Origin: Asparagopsis taxiformis
Taxonomy: Eukaryota > Rhodophyta > Florideophyceae > Bonnemaisoniales > Bonnemaisoniaceae
Assembly: GCA_030407315.1 (NCBI GenBank)
Contig: JALQPE010000012.1
Coordinates: forward strand, 186,001-250,000
Length of the DNA stretch: 64,000 nucleotides
Direction of reading: 5' to 3'
Both the position numbers and the translations under genes were made by a program. Under the pieces are notes generated by a model that did not search any database, was not told the origin of the DNA, and saw nothing but the letters and a program-made list of their open reading frames with translations. Position 1 is the stretch's first letter. Each line of letters begins with the position of its first letter. Below, in pieces: positions 56,297 to 64,000 of the stretch.

Positions 56297-56938
56297 ATGC
56301 ATCCAGCCTTCGTAACTGCTTCGGCCATACTTTCCCGTCATACATTCCGCAGATCCGTTTGTCCACGTACACACTTTCTCGTCTCAGCTTTTACCGGCGC
56401 CGCAGTTCTCTCCGTCTCGTTCCGCCCTACCTACGCCACTTGCTCAGCCGATCAGTGTGCCTCACCAACCATGTCTCTCACTCAGCTCACAGGATTGAAG
56501 GACATAGACGGAAATGCCATCGATCCCAATACTTTCTCCGGTAAGGTGGTCTTTGCCATGAATGTCGCTTCGGCGTGTGGCTACACAGATTCAGGCTATA
56601 AGCTGTTGGCTGCACTGACTGAGAAATATCCAAGCGATCAGTTTCTTGCAGTAGCTATTCCATGCAATTCTTTCGGCTGGCAGGAGAACGGTACACCGGA
56701 AGAGATCAAAACGTTTGCTCTCGCAAGGGCCCAAAAATTGCTCATCACAGAGCGTTCCGATGTGAATGGTAAGAACCAGCATCCTATCGTCGACTTAGCC
56801 AAGACAAAGTTCCCGGGAAGGATTAGCTGGAATTTCGACGGTAGATATGTGTTCGATCGTCAGGGGGTTCCCGTTGCCAGATTCAGCAATTCGGCTTCGC
56901 CGTCTGAGATTGAAGCTGAGATTAGCAAGTACATTTGA
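56297..56938 (+). CDS. Glutathione peroxidase-like thiol peroxidase, organelle-targeted
   Basis: 213 residues. A 58-residue presequence with a basic start and a hydrophobic stretch (30-48) could target the protein to plastid, mitochondrion or secretory pathway; an internal ATG (residue 59) could give a cytosolic form. The GPX core has NVASACGYTDSGY with catalytic Cys 94 (no selenocysteine), IPCNSFGWQENG and WNFDGRYVFDRQG. The tetrad Trp 178 and Asn 179 are present, but the conserved Gln of CNQFG is Ser 125. The plant-type resolving Cys in the K-C-(T/E)-x-F helix is also missing (ALARAQKLLITERSDVNG). It may use Cys 123 or work as a one-Cys enzyme. Confidence 0.88.
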   Translation: MHPAFVTASAILSRHTFRRSVCPRTHFLVSAFTGAAVLSVSFRPTYATCSADQCASPTMSLTQLTGLKDIDGNAIDPNTFSGKVVFAMNVASACGYTDSGYKLLAALTEKYPSDQFLAVAIPCNSFGWQENGTPEEIKTFALARAQKLLITERSDVNGKNQHPIVDLAKTKFPGRISWNFDGRYVFDRQGVPVARFSNSASPSEIEAEISKYI

Positions 56939-57207
56939 GTAGTTCACGTCCTTCCACCTACTTTGTCTTCTGCAGCTTTCCTTTGCACTAGTAAACGTTA
57001 TTACACACAATTATCTATGACAGACAGACACATCCACGCTTTCCTCAAAAAACTTGTAATGTTCAATCCTAAATTAGACAGCTCATGTCCAAGTCACCTC
57101 TTCCACAAGGCTCCCTACACTTCTCAGTCCACGTTTCTATCCAATCACTAATTAATTGAAGGGTATCCTCTCTCCTGTGCAGCCCCTACGGTTGGACTTC
57201 GCTCATC

Positions 57208-59970
57208 CTACAACTCGTCCTTGACGGAAGACGCACTGGCTGCGTCCGCTGTGGCCGAATCTGCATCTGGCGCAGCTGGTACATCCAAATCTTGCTCTCC
57301 AGTCTTGGGCAATTCCGTTGACGTGGAGTTCACACTGTCCTCTTCGACATCATCCGATTCTTTCTTCGGAGCAGGGGGGATGGGTAGTCGGATAACCTTA
57401 CCCAGTTCCGTTCGCAGTTCCTCTATTTTCTTCAGTGCATCTGCTGATTTCACTGCTGGTTCTTCTGTCAACGATTTGCCGCTTTGCGCTTCTTCCATAT
57501 CAGCAACCCATTTCTTCAGCGTCTCACAGAAGGCATCAGCCTTATCGAAAGCTTTCAAATGCGTGCTGCCACGTGACTCATGCGTATCTCTCAGCTCTGC
57601 AAGTTTCTCAACTGACAATGAAATGGATGTAGAAAGCAGTTTCAGAGCCTTGGGCCTGGCCTCAATTTCCGCTGTGCGAGTCTCCATTGGTTCGTAGATC
57701 TTCTGAAGATCAAAGTGTTTCTGTCGCAGATTCGCTGTTTTCGAGGCTTCATCAGTGTACATCCAGTCTTCAGCTTCATCAAATGCAACCACTAGTGCTT
57801 CTCGTTCTTCCTCTGTAGATACCTTGTACAAATCATCATCCTCATCTACGCCACGCACTTTACTGCGTACTTCAAGGATGAAGCCTTCCAAAGCATTGAG
57901 TGCGTCTGCTCTTTCCACTCTCTCAAGATCAGCATTTTCAAGTTCCTTCAAAACTTTTTTCGCCGCCTCAAGCTCCTTTCCAGTCATCTGCATGCCCATG
58001 ACACCTTCCTCACTAGAGTATTCAATAGTCAAAGTTTGTCTGTGGACTATGGTCTGTGTTGATTTCTCAATCTTAGTCTTCTTCTTCTTCTTATCCTTTT
58101 TCTTCTCTTTTCCTTTAGATTCCTCATCTGCCTTCGACTCCTCGGCGCCCTCCTTCTCCTCTTCTACGTTTTCTGACTTTTCATCATCTGATTTCTTTCC
58201 TGAATCTTTCTCATCCTCGGTCGGTTTCTCACTGGGTGAGCTCTTATCTTCCTTGACTTCAACTTCTCTTTCGACAACAATAGTTTCGTCTATTGAGCTT
58301 TCTGCAGTTCCAATGCTAATTAACCCTGAGCGATCTACACGGAAAGTTAGAGCCACACGGGGGGTGATGTTCTTGGCTTTGGAAGGATCCTTCAGCTTTT
58401 TCAGCACTTTTGCCACACCTTTGACGTTAATATGGGAATATAACGTGTGTTCCGGGAAACGAGACTTACCCGTCTTGTCCATTCCCAAATACACACGAAG
58501 ACTGAAATCTTTTTCTCTGTTCAAGCTGAGAGTCTTTTTCGATGGCATCTTGGCAATACCCTCCAGGAATATATCTACCTTTTGGGGAGGTTTCTTCTCT
58601 GTGGATGAGAACATGCCACCAGAACTTGCTTCGCGCTCAATTTCTGCTGAAATAGATCTTGTGTAAATATCTTCAAAGTCTAATTTGCGCACGCGGAACG
58701 TGCTGCTCAAAGAAGCAGCATAGAACACAGATCCCATAACGGCAGCTTCGTCACTGTTAATACTTTTGTTCAAGCTGCTGATGCCAAGGCTCTCGCACAG
58801 CTTCTGTTGAACTATAGGAGTCCTGCTCACGCCACCAAACGGAACAACTGCATCGAGATCATTACTGCTGAGGTTAGCATCCGCCAGTGCTTCTTTTGCA
58901 GGATTCCCGATTAGATTAAACATTGACTCGGCATCACTCTCAAATTCAGCACGGCTAATAGTCGTTCTCAAGTCCAGATCATCGTACAAGCTCGCTACAG
59001 ACACAATGGTATCAGTATTGGCACTGAGTACCTCACGTACACGCTGAGCTTCTTTTCGCAGGCGCATCATGACGCGGGGTAGATCACGCGAGGGAGTGGC
59101 AGATGGACCACGTTGTTTGTCAAATGCATCTGCGAGACGATCCACAACAACTGTGTCCAAAAGACGACCACCAACCCCCTTTTCCCATGCATGCGAGAGC
59201 ATTTTTACACCGCTTGCGACACCCGTTTTGACATCAGTGGTAATTCGAGCCACAGAGGCTGAAGCGCTTCCGGCGCCAATGTCATAAAACATGACAGTCT
59301 GTGTAAGTGATTTTGGAGGCTTCTTCTTCTTGTCCTTGCTTTGTTCGGCTGCAATACGCTCCTCTGTAGGCTTTGCCTTTCCGTCAAGAGCATATTTTAT
59401 TGCTGCAGCAGTATTGGCATTAACAACGCCAAGACAATTAAGGCCAATGATTCGTGCGGCATCTGCAACTGCCTGACGCTGACGCTCATCAAACCATGCG
59501 GGAACGGTGACAGCAACATCTTTAACTGGCGCATCTAGAGCGGCAGATGCCTGCTTGCGGGCCATTGCCAATTGCATTGAAATGATTTCCTCGCCAGAAA
59601 ATTTTCCGACACCTTCCAAATGGAGGAGGTCACGTTCACAGAGAGCATTGTGTTGATGATCTGGGGAATGCTCAGCGGATACACATTTACCAATGAATGA
59701 TCTACCGTCGAGAACTGTTCGGGTGGGAGCTTTGGCAGCATAAGCGACTGCGGCATCACCAAAGAGCCTCTCGCCTTCATCAGTAAAACCTACTGCTGCA
59801 GGAGTCTTTCTCTTTGACTGCTCATTGGTGACGAGTTCGAGACCCTTTCCAGGGCGGGCGATGGCGACTTTGATGTAACTGAGACCGAGATCCACGCTCA
59901 TAAGATTGGCAGAACATAATGCAAGGAGTGTGAGAAAAGCAGCGCAGAAGGCACGGGATGAGGTCGCCAT
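57208..59970 (-). CDS. HYOU1: GRP170/HYOU1-like ER Hsp70 (LHS1)
   Basis: A 920-residue ER chaperone. A clean signal peptide (MATSSRAFCAAFLTLLALCS) is followed by an Hsp70 ATPase domain: SVDLGLSYIKVAIARPGKGL, FYDIGAGSASASV (phosphate motif) and PFGGVSRTPIVQ. Next come a large beta-sandwich region, a long Lys/Glu-rich acidic insertion (about residues 575-640) and helical C-domains, ending in the ER retention signal KDEL. GRP170 is the nucleotide exchange factor of BiP and holds unfolded proteins. Length and insert match the Hsp110/GRP170 class rather than BiP (about 650). No intron. Confidence 0.95.
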   Translation of the reverse strand: MATSSRAFCAAFLTLLALCSANLMSVDLGLSYIKVAIARPGKGLELVTNEQSKRKTPAAVGFTDEGERLFGDAAVAYAAKAPTRTVLDGRSFIGKCVSAEHSPDHQHNALCERDLLHLEGVGKFSGEEIISMQLAMARKQASAALDAPVKDVAVTVPAWFDERQRQAVADAARIIGLNCLGVVNANTAAAIKYALDGKAKPTEERIAAEQSKDKKKKPPKSLTQTVMFYDIGAGSASASVARITTDVKTGVASGVKMLSHAWEKGVGGRLLDTVVVDRLADAFDKQRGPSATPSRDLPRVMMRLRKEAQRVREVLSANTDTIVSVASLYDDLDLRTTISRAEFESDAESMFNLIGNPAKEALADANLSSNDLDAVVPFGGVSRTPIVQQKLCESLGISSLNKSINSDEAAVMGSVFYAASLSSTFRVRKLDFEDIYTRSISAEIEREASSGGMFSSTEKKPPQKVDIFLEGIAKMPSKKTLSLNREKDFSLRVYLGMDKTGKSRFPEHTLYSHINVKGVAKVLKKLKDPSKAKNITPRVALTFRVDRSGLISIGTAESSIDETIVVEREVEVKEDKSSPSEKPTEDEKDSGKKSDDEKSENVEEEKEGAEESKADEESKGKEKKKDKKKKKTKIEKSTQTIVHRQTLTIEYSSEEGVMGMQMTGKELEAAKKVLKELENADLERVERADALNALEGFILEVRSKVRGVDEDDDLYKVSTEEEREALVVAFDEAEDWMYTDEASKTANLRQKHFDLQKIYEPMETRTAEIEARPKALKLLSTSISLSVEKLAELRDTHESRGSTHLKAFDKADAFCETLKKWVADMEEAQSGKSLTEEPAVKSADALKKIEELRTELGKVIRLPIPPAPKKESDDVEEDSVNSTSTELPKTGEQDLDVPAAPDADSATADAASASSVKDEL

Positions 59971-60481
59971 TCCGGGAGGGGATGGAGGGAAATGGTCGGA
60001 GGGTCAGAATTGATGTCGTATCTATGGTCGTGTGGAAAGGTTGAGGGGTTGGAAACATAGATCAAGACGTGATCGAGTTGATTGTGTGCGTAGCGATAAG
60101 TTTAGCAAGCTGGTATTCGATGTACAGCCATGCACATTTTCGATTGCAACCAATGAGGAGGCTTATTGGTTGGTTGAAAGTGTGTGAAAAAATTGACTGA
60201 ACGTTGCCATTTTATTCCCAATGGTATTGGTAGAGATTCAATCAAGATGTGCCAGATGGGGTAAATTTAAATGTTTAAAATGTTTTTAAAGTTTATGAGG
60301 AATATGAAACGGGACAGGCTGTTGGAGTATGGGAGTGGACCGGGGGGGCGGTGAAGTTTGATGTTTGTGCGGATGTGGTGGGGGAACGTGAATTAAAATG
60401 TGCTTGTCGCTGCGGTTGGCAGTTTGCTATCGGTACAGAATATCTTTACAAATTAGTTGTAATCTAGAGCGAGGAAGGAAA
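59971..60481. other. Intergenic region upstream of GRP170, 511 bp
   Basis: Between two minus-strand genes. It holds the GRP170 promoter; an element with CCAAT-like form (ATTGGT near 60165) is visible, of the type found in ER-stress promoters, but this is weak. An AT-rich stretch lies at 60255-60300. Confidence 0.35.
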
Positions 60482-60880
60482 TCAACTGTCTTTCTCGAAC
60501 ATAGCGGAGAGAGCACTTACGCGACCAGATTTTGTGACGGGCAATGAAGAAGTGGCCAAGTTTGGATTTTGGCGGGTGAGATTCTCGCTCACGGGGCGTT
60601 GTGGATTGGGTGATTGCAATTGTGTTGCGGGAGCGGGAGAGTGAGATTTTACACGACGCGGTTGTGGTTTTGTCGCGGTCGGTACGGAAAAGGTCTCAAG
60701 AGCGGGTTCCCTTGTGATGGAAATGGTTGAGAAGGTCGAAGCAGACTTGTTGGATTCGCGTTTGGCTCGAAGATGAAGTCTGGAATCGGTTGTGGTGGAG
60801 GAGGAGCGTTTGTTTTGTTGATAGACGGTGGCATTAGGATCTGGAGGTGGGAGATTGTCGGGTACGAAACAGCGAAACAT
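60482..60880 (-). CDS. Short disordered Ser/Pro-rich protein, hypothetical
   Basis: 132 residues from MFRCFVPDNLPPPDPN (an in-frame ATG eight codons upstream at 60904 and others further out are possible). It starts with a small hydrophobic cap containing Cys, which may be acylated. A long Ser/Thr/Pro/Arg region follows with no domain, and the end is TKSGRVSALSAMFEKDS. This last helix-forming stretch looks conserved in style (short linear motif), unlike the rest. I do not recognise the protein. Coding support is limited to the open frame and the sharp change of composition at the start. Confidence 0.4.
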   Translation of the reverse strand: MFRCFVPDNLPPPDPNATVYQQNKRSSSTTTDSRLHLRAKRESNKSASTFSTISITREPALETFSVPTATKPQPRRVKSHSPAPATQLQSPNPQRPVSENLTRQNPNLATSSLPVTKSGRVSALSAMFEKDS

Positions 60881-61255
60881 CTTGAAGAAGAACAAATCGA
60901 ACATGCCGAGCTCTTTCTTTTGTTCGTGGTGGCTGACGAGGTAGGGGTGTTCAAAGTTGAGAGCGCTTGTGCATGGCTGTGGTGCACGGGAATTGTAGGG
61001 CGGCGACGCAACAGAGTGTCTTTGTGCAGGCATGAGGAGAGGGGGATGTGCAAACGGATGATGAGTGGAGTGGGGGCTGGGGGTGGCGGAGCGTTGTGTT
61101 TTGGCATCAAGTAGTAAGTGTAAAGTGATACTGTAGCGAACATGGGCAGCGTAGCGTACATGTATGAGCGCTAGAAATATGAATGAAAATAGTCGCCAGG
61201 CGTGGGCTGGATGAAGAGTACGTAATTTGTTCTGTCTAATCGTTCAATCAGTCAT

Positions 61256-61586
61256 TGCGTGCCGTGCCGTACCGTACCGCCGCAGAGAGTCGCTGTGCGC
61301 GACACTGCGCGACTTGACGTCTTGTGCGTCCACGGCAGACCTCTGCTCAGCATTGCATTTCAATGTCAAGTGAAGCGAAGCGATGCAATGCAATGCAATG
61401 CGATGCATAGCAATGCATTGGCGTGCATCACAGTGCAGTGATCATCTCTATTGCGCGCTGTAAATACCACAGCGCACAGTACGCCGGACCGGACCGGACC
61501 GTGTCGTTTGCAGCACACGGTGCATATATCAATGACATCATCAACTGCGTTCCATCTGGTCCCGCCGCCTGCCTGCCTGCCTGCCA
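61256..61586. repeat. Cluster of short tandem repeats (CCGTG/A, GCAAT, CCGGA, CCTG)
   Basis: Four different 4-5 base tandem arrays lie within 330 bases: CCGTG/CCGTA (61256-61281), GCAAT with variants (61384-61418), CCGGA (61483-61503) and CCTG (61567-61585). Each has three to six units. No open frame explains them. Confidence 0.8.
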
Positions 61587-61875
61587 GTCGGTACGGTTGC
61601 CCCATTGCATCGATCTCGATAGTATATGCGAGCCAAACCAAACTAAACCTGTCACCTGCAACAACAAATAGCGCAGCGCTGTCCAGAAAAATGAAAATTA
61701 AAATCAAACTCGCCATCATAGTCACCCATCCCATCTATCCGTAGCTGCGCCACGCCGCGCCTTTTACACCACCCAAACATAACGCCGCTCTCGCCCATCG
61801 TCACCTTCCAACACGCGTCCAACCGCGCATGCTTTCCAACTGCATCCACAATTCGACTCGATCACTCCCTCCAAA

Positions 61876-61908
61876 CCCAGCCCGCACCCGCACCCGCGCC
61901 CGCACCCT
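61876..61908. repeat. (CGCACC)n tract upstream of the BTB gene
   Basis: About five hexamer units of CCCGCA with one variant, about 40 bases before the BTB start codon, in the probable 5' leader. Confidence 0.75.
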
Positions 61909-61946
61909 CGACCTCCCCCAACATCAGTCTGGCAAATGCAAACCAA

Positions 61947-63017
61947 ATGGACGATGCCGCCAATAGGCGAGCCTTCGTCGGTCATAGAGTAGCCTCCCGC
62001 GTGCTCGACTTTATGCACGAGCAAGTCGACAATCCCTCCCTATCAGACCTTTGCGTGCGAGCCGCCGATAAATCCTTCCAATGTCATCGCGCAGTTCTCG
62101 CCGCTTCCTCCCCGGTGTTCGCCGCAATGTTCACCGCTCACATGCGCGAAAAGGAGAGCGGCCTGCTCATTCTCGACGACGTTTCGCCACACGTGTTTGC
62201 AGCAGTCCGAGATTACATGTACGGAAAGCCTCTCGTCGTCCATGACGACCACGCCATCGCTCTCTCCGCCTTTGTCCGACAGTACGACATTGGCGGTGCA
62301 GAGTTGTCCGACTTTCTAGACTCGCTTCTCACCTCAGCCTTGACATTGGACAATGTGCTCAACATTCGTGCCCATGCCGATGCTCACTCTGCCCATAGAT
62401 TACTCCGAAGCTGCGATCGATATTTAACCACGCGTATGAACGTCCTCCCGCAAACCGCCGCCTTCCTCTCGTCGACACCCACCCTCGCTGTTGTGGCCCT
62501 CCAAGCGCCCATGCATCTGTCTAGCGATTCGATTTCGCGCAAGTGTTCCCAGTTTGTATTCGTGGCCGCCTTGGCTTGGCTCGCACACGATTTGGACGAA
62601 AGACGCCAGTATTTGGACCTGCTACTCGACACTGTCGATGTCAATGCCTTGTCATTACCGGCGTTGGTGCGTGCGAGTCGCGAGCCCATAGCGATGCAGT
62701 CCAAACGCTTCGAGTCGCGCTTATTGCGCGCCTTTGTTAACAGGGCTGAACGCGGTTTAAATTTTGGTCCCACCGCCCGCAGATTCGGTGGTGCTTCTTC
62801 GTCGTTGTCGCGAACAACCGGATTTGCGATTGTTGACGACTCGCACATCATGGCTCGCACAACCTCAACAGAAGGCTTGGATATTTTCTCAAACGCACGT
62901 GCTAGTATGCCCTTGTATCATATCAGGAGGAGGTCGTCGCTGGGCGAACCATGGCGGATATACTCGAGGTTTCCGAGACGGACCTCATCACAAAATCCTC
63001 AACCGGAAAATCAGTAG
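61947..63017 (+). CDS. BTB-BACK domain protein, cullin-3 adaptor type
   Basis: 356 residues. The BTB/POZ domain covers about 25-125: LSDLCVRAADKSFQCHRAVLAASSPVF (D-x-x-x with H-R-x-x-L-A-x-x-S-P-x-F) and the following strand-helix LLILDDVSPHVFAAVRDYMYGKPL. A BACK-like helical region follows (about 130-290: LTLDNVLNIRAHADAHSAHRLL, CDRYLTTRMNVLP, ALVRASREPIA). There are no Kelch, MATH or ankyrin repeats; the tail is short, Arg/Ser-rich and disordered. It probably selects substrates for CUL3 ubiquitin ligase, by family analogy. Intronless. GC-rich hexamer repeats precede it. Confidence 0.85.
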   Translation: MDDAANRRAFVGHRVASRVLDFMHEQVDNPSLSDLCVRAADKSFQCHRAVLAASSPVFAAMFTAHMREKESGLLILDDVSPHVFAAVRDYMYGKPLVVHDDHAIALSAFVRQYDIGGAELSDFLDSLLTSALTLDNVLNIRAHADAHSAHRLLRSCDRYLTTRMNVLPQTAAFLSSTPTLAVVALQAPMHLSSDSISRKCSQFVFVAALAWLAHDLDERRQYLDLLLDTVDVNALSLPALVRASREPIAMQSKRFESRLLRAFVNRAERGLNFGPTARRFGGASSSLSRTTGFAIVDDSHIMARTTSTEGLDIFSNARASMPLYHIRRRSSLGEPWRIYSRFPRRTSSQNPQPENQ

Positions 63018-63152
63018 TCGTGCATTGCGCGTGCTGACGTACCATGTTTTACTTGTTGTGCTAATTCGAGCGCCAACAAAATCTACCTCTACACAGAAAA
63101 TTGTTTGTAAGCGCAAGTAATACCTTTAATGTACATGAGAAATGAGTAAGAG

Positions 63153-64000
63153 CTACGAAATTGTAGCTTTGCTTCGTGCTCTCCGCGACCTGGCCGAACC
63201 TAGGAGTTCTATTCCTGGATTTTGTCCTTCTGTGCGGTATCTATCTCGAACAGCCATATTTGCGGGCGGTGTAAACAGCGTAGCACAAATTGTCTTGTGC
63301 GTGAGCGCTAGAGCAGAATCAACCCTGCCACTTACTCGACCAACAGATGGGATGTAAGATGCATCGTAGAATCGCTCCGTAGCTGCCTCCCAGGATAACC
63401 TGAACGCGTCATCTTCTGATAAAGGCTTCGGCTCATTAGCCAATGCAAACTTGATCAGTGCGGAAAATTGTTCCGGCGTTTCGTAGATTAGACAGTTATC
63501 GAATGTAGCGAAGAATTCATTGCTTGGATGTTTGAGACAAACCACAAATTTGCCCATGGCGAGCGCTTCCGCTGTTGCCGTACATACCACATCACTTTTT
63601 GACGGATTCACATACACCTTGTACCGTTGCAAGTATTCCGATGCGTGATCGACAACAAGACCATGTAAGTCAACAAGGCTGAGACTGTAGCTACTTTTGA
63701 CACGACGCCTGAGCTCCTCAAGATCTGGACCAGCTCCGAAAAAGTCAACTGGAAGACGCTCATCAGTGCGTTCGTAATGTTCGTCCATTAAACCTACAAG
63801 TTCGCGGTAGCCTTTCGCCCAAAGGACCTTTCCAAGAAAGTATGCACCTTTCTGAAATGGTTGGCCATTACGTTTGCGCCCAATATCAATAAACTTATCC
63901 CGGACGCCATGTACGTTACATGTGACCGAATGCGGCAGCGTTTGTACAGCATCGGACAATTTGATGACACGGTGACAGTAACTTCTACAAACCCATTTGT
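63153..64000 (-). CDS. Digalactosyldiacylglycerol synthase (DGD), partial at the right edge
   Basis: The 3' 282 codons of a GT4 glycosyltransferase; the frame continues past the window edge, reading CRSYCHRVIKLS before SDAVQTLPHSVTCNVHGV. It matches the DGD1/DGD2 C-terminal domain: KGAYFLGKVLWAKGYRELV, the donor-site segment SDVVCTATAEALAMGKFVV (E-x7-E region), HPSNEFFATFDNCLIY and LSWEAATERF. DGDG synthase adds galactose from UDP-Gal to MGDG in the plastid outer envelope, making a main thylakoid lipid. The C-terminal 70 residues are less conserved. This gene is the clearest evidence for a plastid-bearing organism. Its 5' part is outside the window. Confidence 0.94.
   Translation of the reverse strand, partial: KWVCRSYCHRVIKLSDAVQTLPHSVTCNVHGVRDKFIDIGRKRNGQPFQKGAYFLGKVLWAKGYRELVGLMDEHYERTDERLPVDFFGAGPDLEELRRRVKSSYSLSLVDLHGLVVDHASEYLQRYKVYVNPSKSDVVCTATAEALAMGKFVVCLKHPSNEFFATFDNCLIYETPEQFSALIKFALANEPKPLSEDDAFRLSWEAATERFYDASYIPSVGRVSGRVDSALALTHKTICATLFTPPANMAVRDRYRTEGQNPGIELLGSARSRRARSKATIS

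Larger units (their letters stand above)
60881..61946. other. Repeat-rich intergenic region before the BTB gene
   Basis: About 1.07 kb without a supported gene. It contains the promoter of the disordered protein gene on the left and several short tandem repeats (entered separately) on the right, probably in the BTB gene's promoter or leader. Confidence 0.45.

Noticed and set aside
57755..58666. Long Ser/Phe-rich open frame on the plus strand (303 codons)
   Set aside because: It is antisense to the Lys/Glu-rich part of GRP170; the complement of purine-rich codons gives Ser/Phe/Leu frames without stops.
63957..63959. TTG as a start of the DGDG synthase
   Set aside because: The frame and the DGD similarity continue upstream to the window edge, so the gene is truncated by the window, not started here.
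1..64000. Search for CRISPR arrays, insertion sequences, rRNA genes or viral genes
   Set aside because: None seen; the window is eukaryotic chromosomal DNA, and only one transposase-related module (41524-42282) was found.

Overview
This window is eukaryotic nuclear DNA, most likely from a red alga or a similar archaeplastid with a compact, intron-poor genome. The main reasons are: (1) about 37 protein genes sit on both strands with gaps of tens to a few hundred bases and no operon logic; (2) most genes are single open frames, and the 11 introns I could resolve are all 71-98 nt with GT..AG ends and, in most, a CTAAC/CTGAC branch-like motif 15-30 nt before the acceptor; (3) plastid functions (digalactosyldiacylglycerol synthase, a plant-type 2Fe-2S ferredoxin domain, a Deg protease, a histidinol-phosphate aminotransferase with a presequence) lie beside mitochondrial ones (2-oxoglutarate dehydrogenase E1, glycine cleavage H protein, uL1m); (4) there is a nuclear-type tRNA-Glu with a poly-T stop. 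The algal placement is inference; the exact lineage cannot be read from the window.

Layout. 0-9 kb: RNase H2 subunit B, a 2.1-kb gene-poor gap, a Pro-rich two-TM protein, a Deg9/10-like protease, a spliced DNAJC28/DUF1992 gene, a catalytically dead LMW-PTP homologue and a SAP-like protein. 9-18 kb: OGDH, a spliced one-TM microprotein, a BASS-type carrier, a type I membrane protein, a Ppx/GppA phosphatase and a GDA1/CD39 apyrase. 18-31 kb: valyl-tRNA synthetase, a spliced LRR protein, uL1m, a divergent IST1 paralogue, a Ca3427/NMT1-like binding protein, a histidine phosphatase, LARP7, a conserved Cys-rich organelle protein and a cryptic four-exon microprotein. 31-46 kb: GDP-fucose-type transporter, CHO2-type PE methyltransferase, CLC anion transporter, ferredoxin-like protein, cysteine/cysteamine dioxygenase, Pol I subunit RPA43, a CENP-B-type HTH protein, GCSH, canonical IST1, tRNA-Glu(CUC) and HisC. 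46-64 kb: PUS7, a spliced polytopic membrane protein with one EF-hand loop, a cytochrome b5-domain protein, a second 2.2-kb gap, an R2R3-type MYB, an M41-like plastid protein, a glutathione peroxidase, GRP170/HYOU1 ending in KDEL, a disordered protein, a BTB-BACK protein and the 3' part of DGDG synthase, which runs off the right edge.

The genes do not form one system; they are a sample of housekeeping functions (RNA modification and processing, translation, lipid synthesis, redox, ESCRT). The most interesting observations are changed catalytic residues: a PTP-loop with both Cys and Arg lost, a CLC with Gln at the gating-glutamate position, and a GPX with its tetrad Gln changed. Others are a thiol dioxygenase whose likely N-terminus is Met-Cys (the class of N-degron this enzyme family oxidises), two IST1 paralogues of which one looks N-myristoylated, and several spliced small genes visible only after introns are removed.
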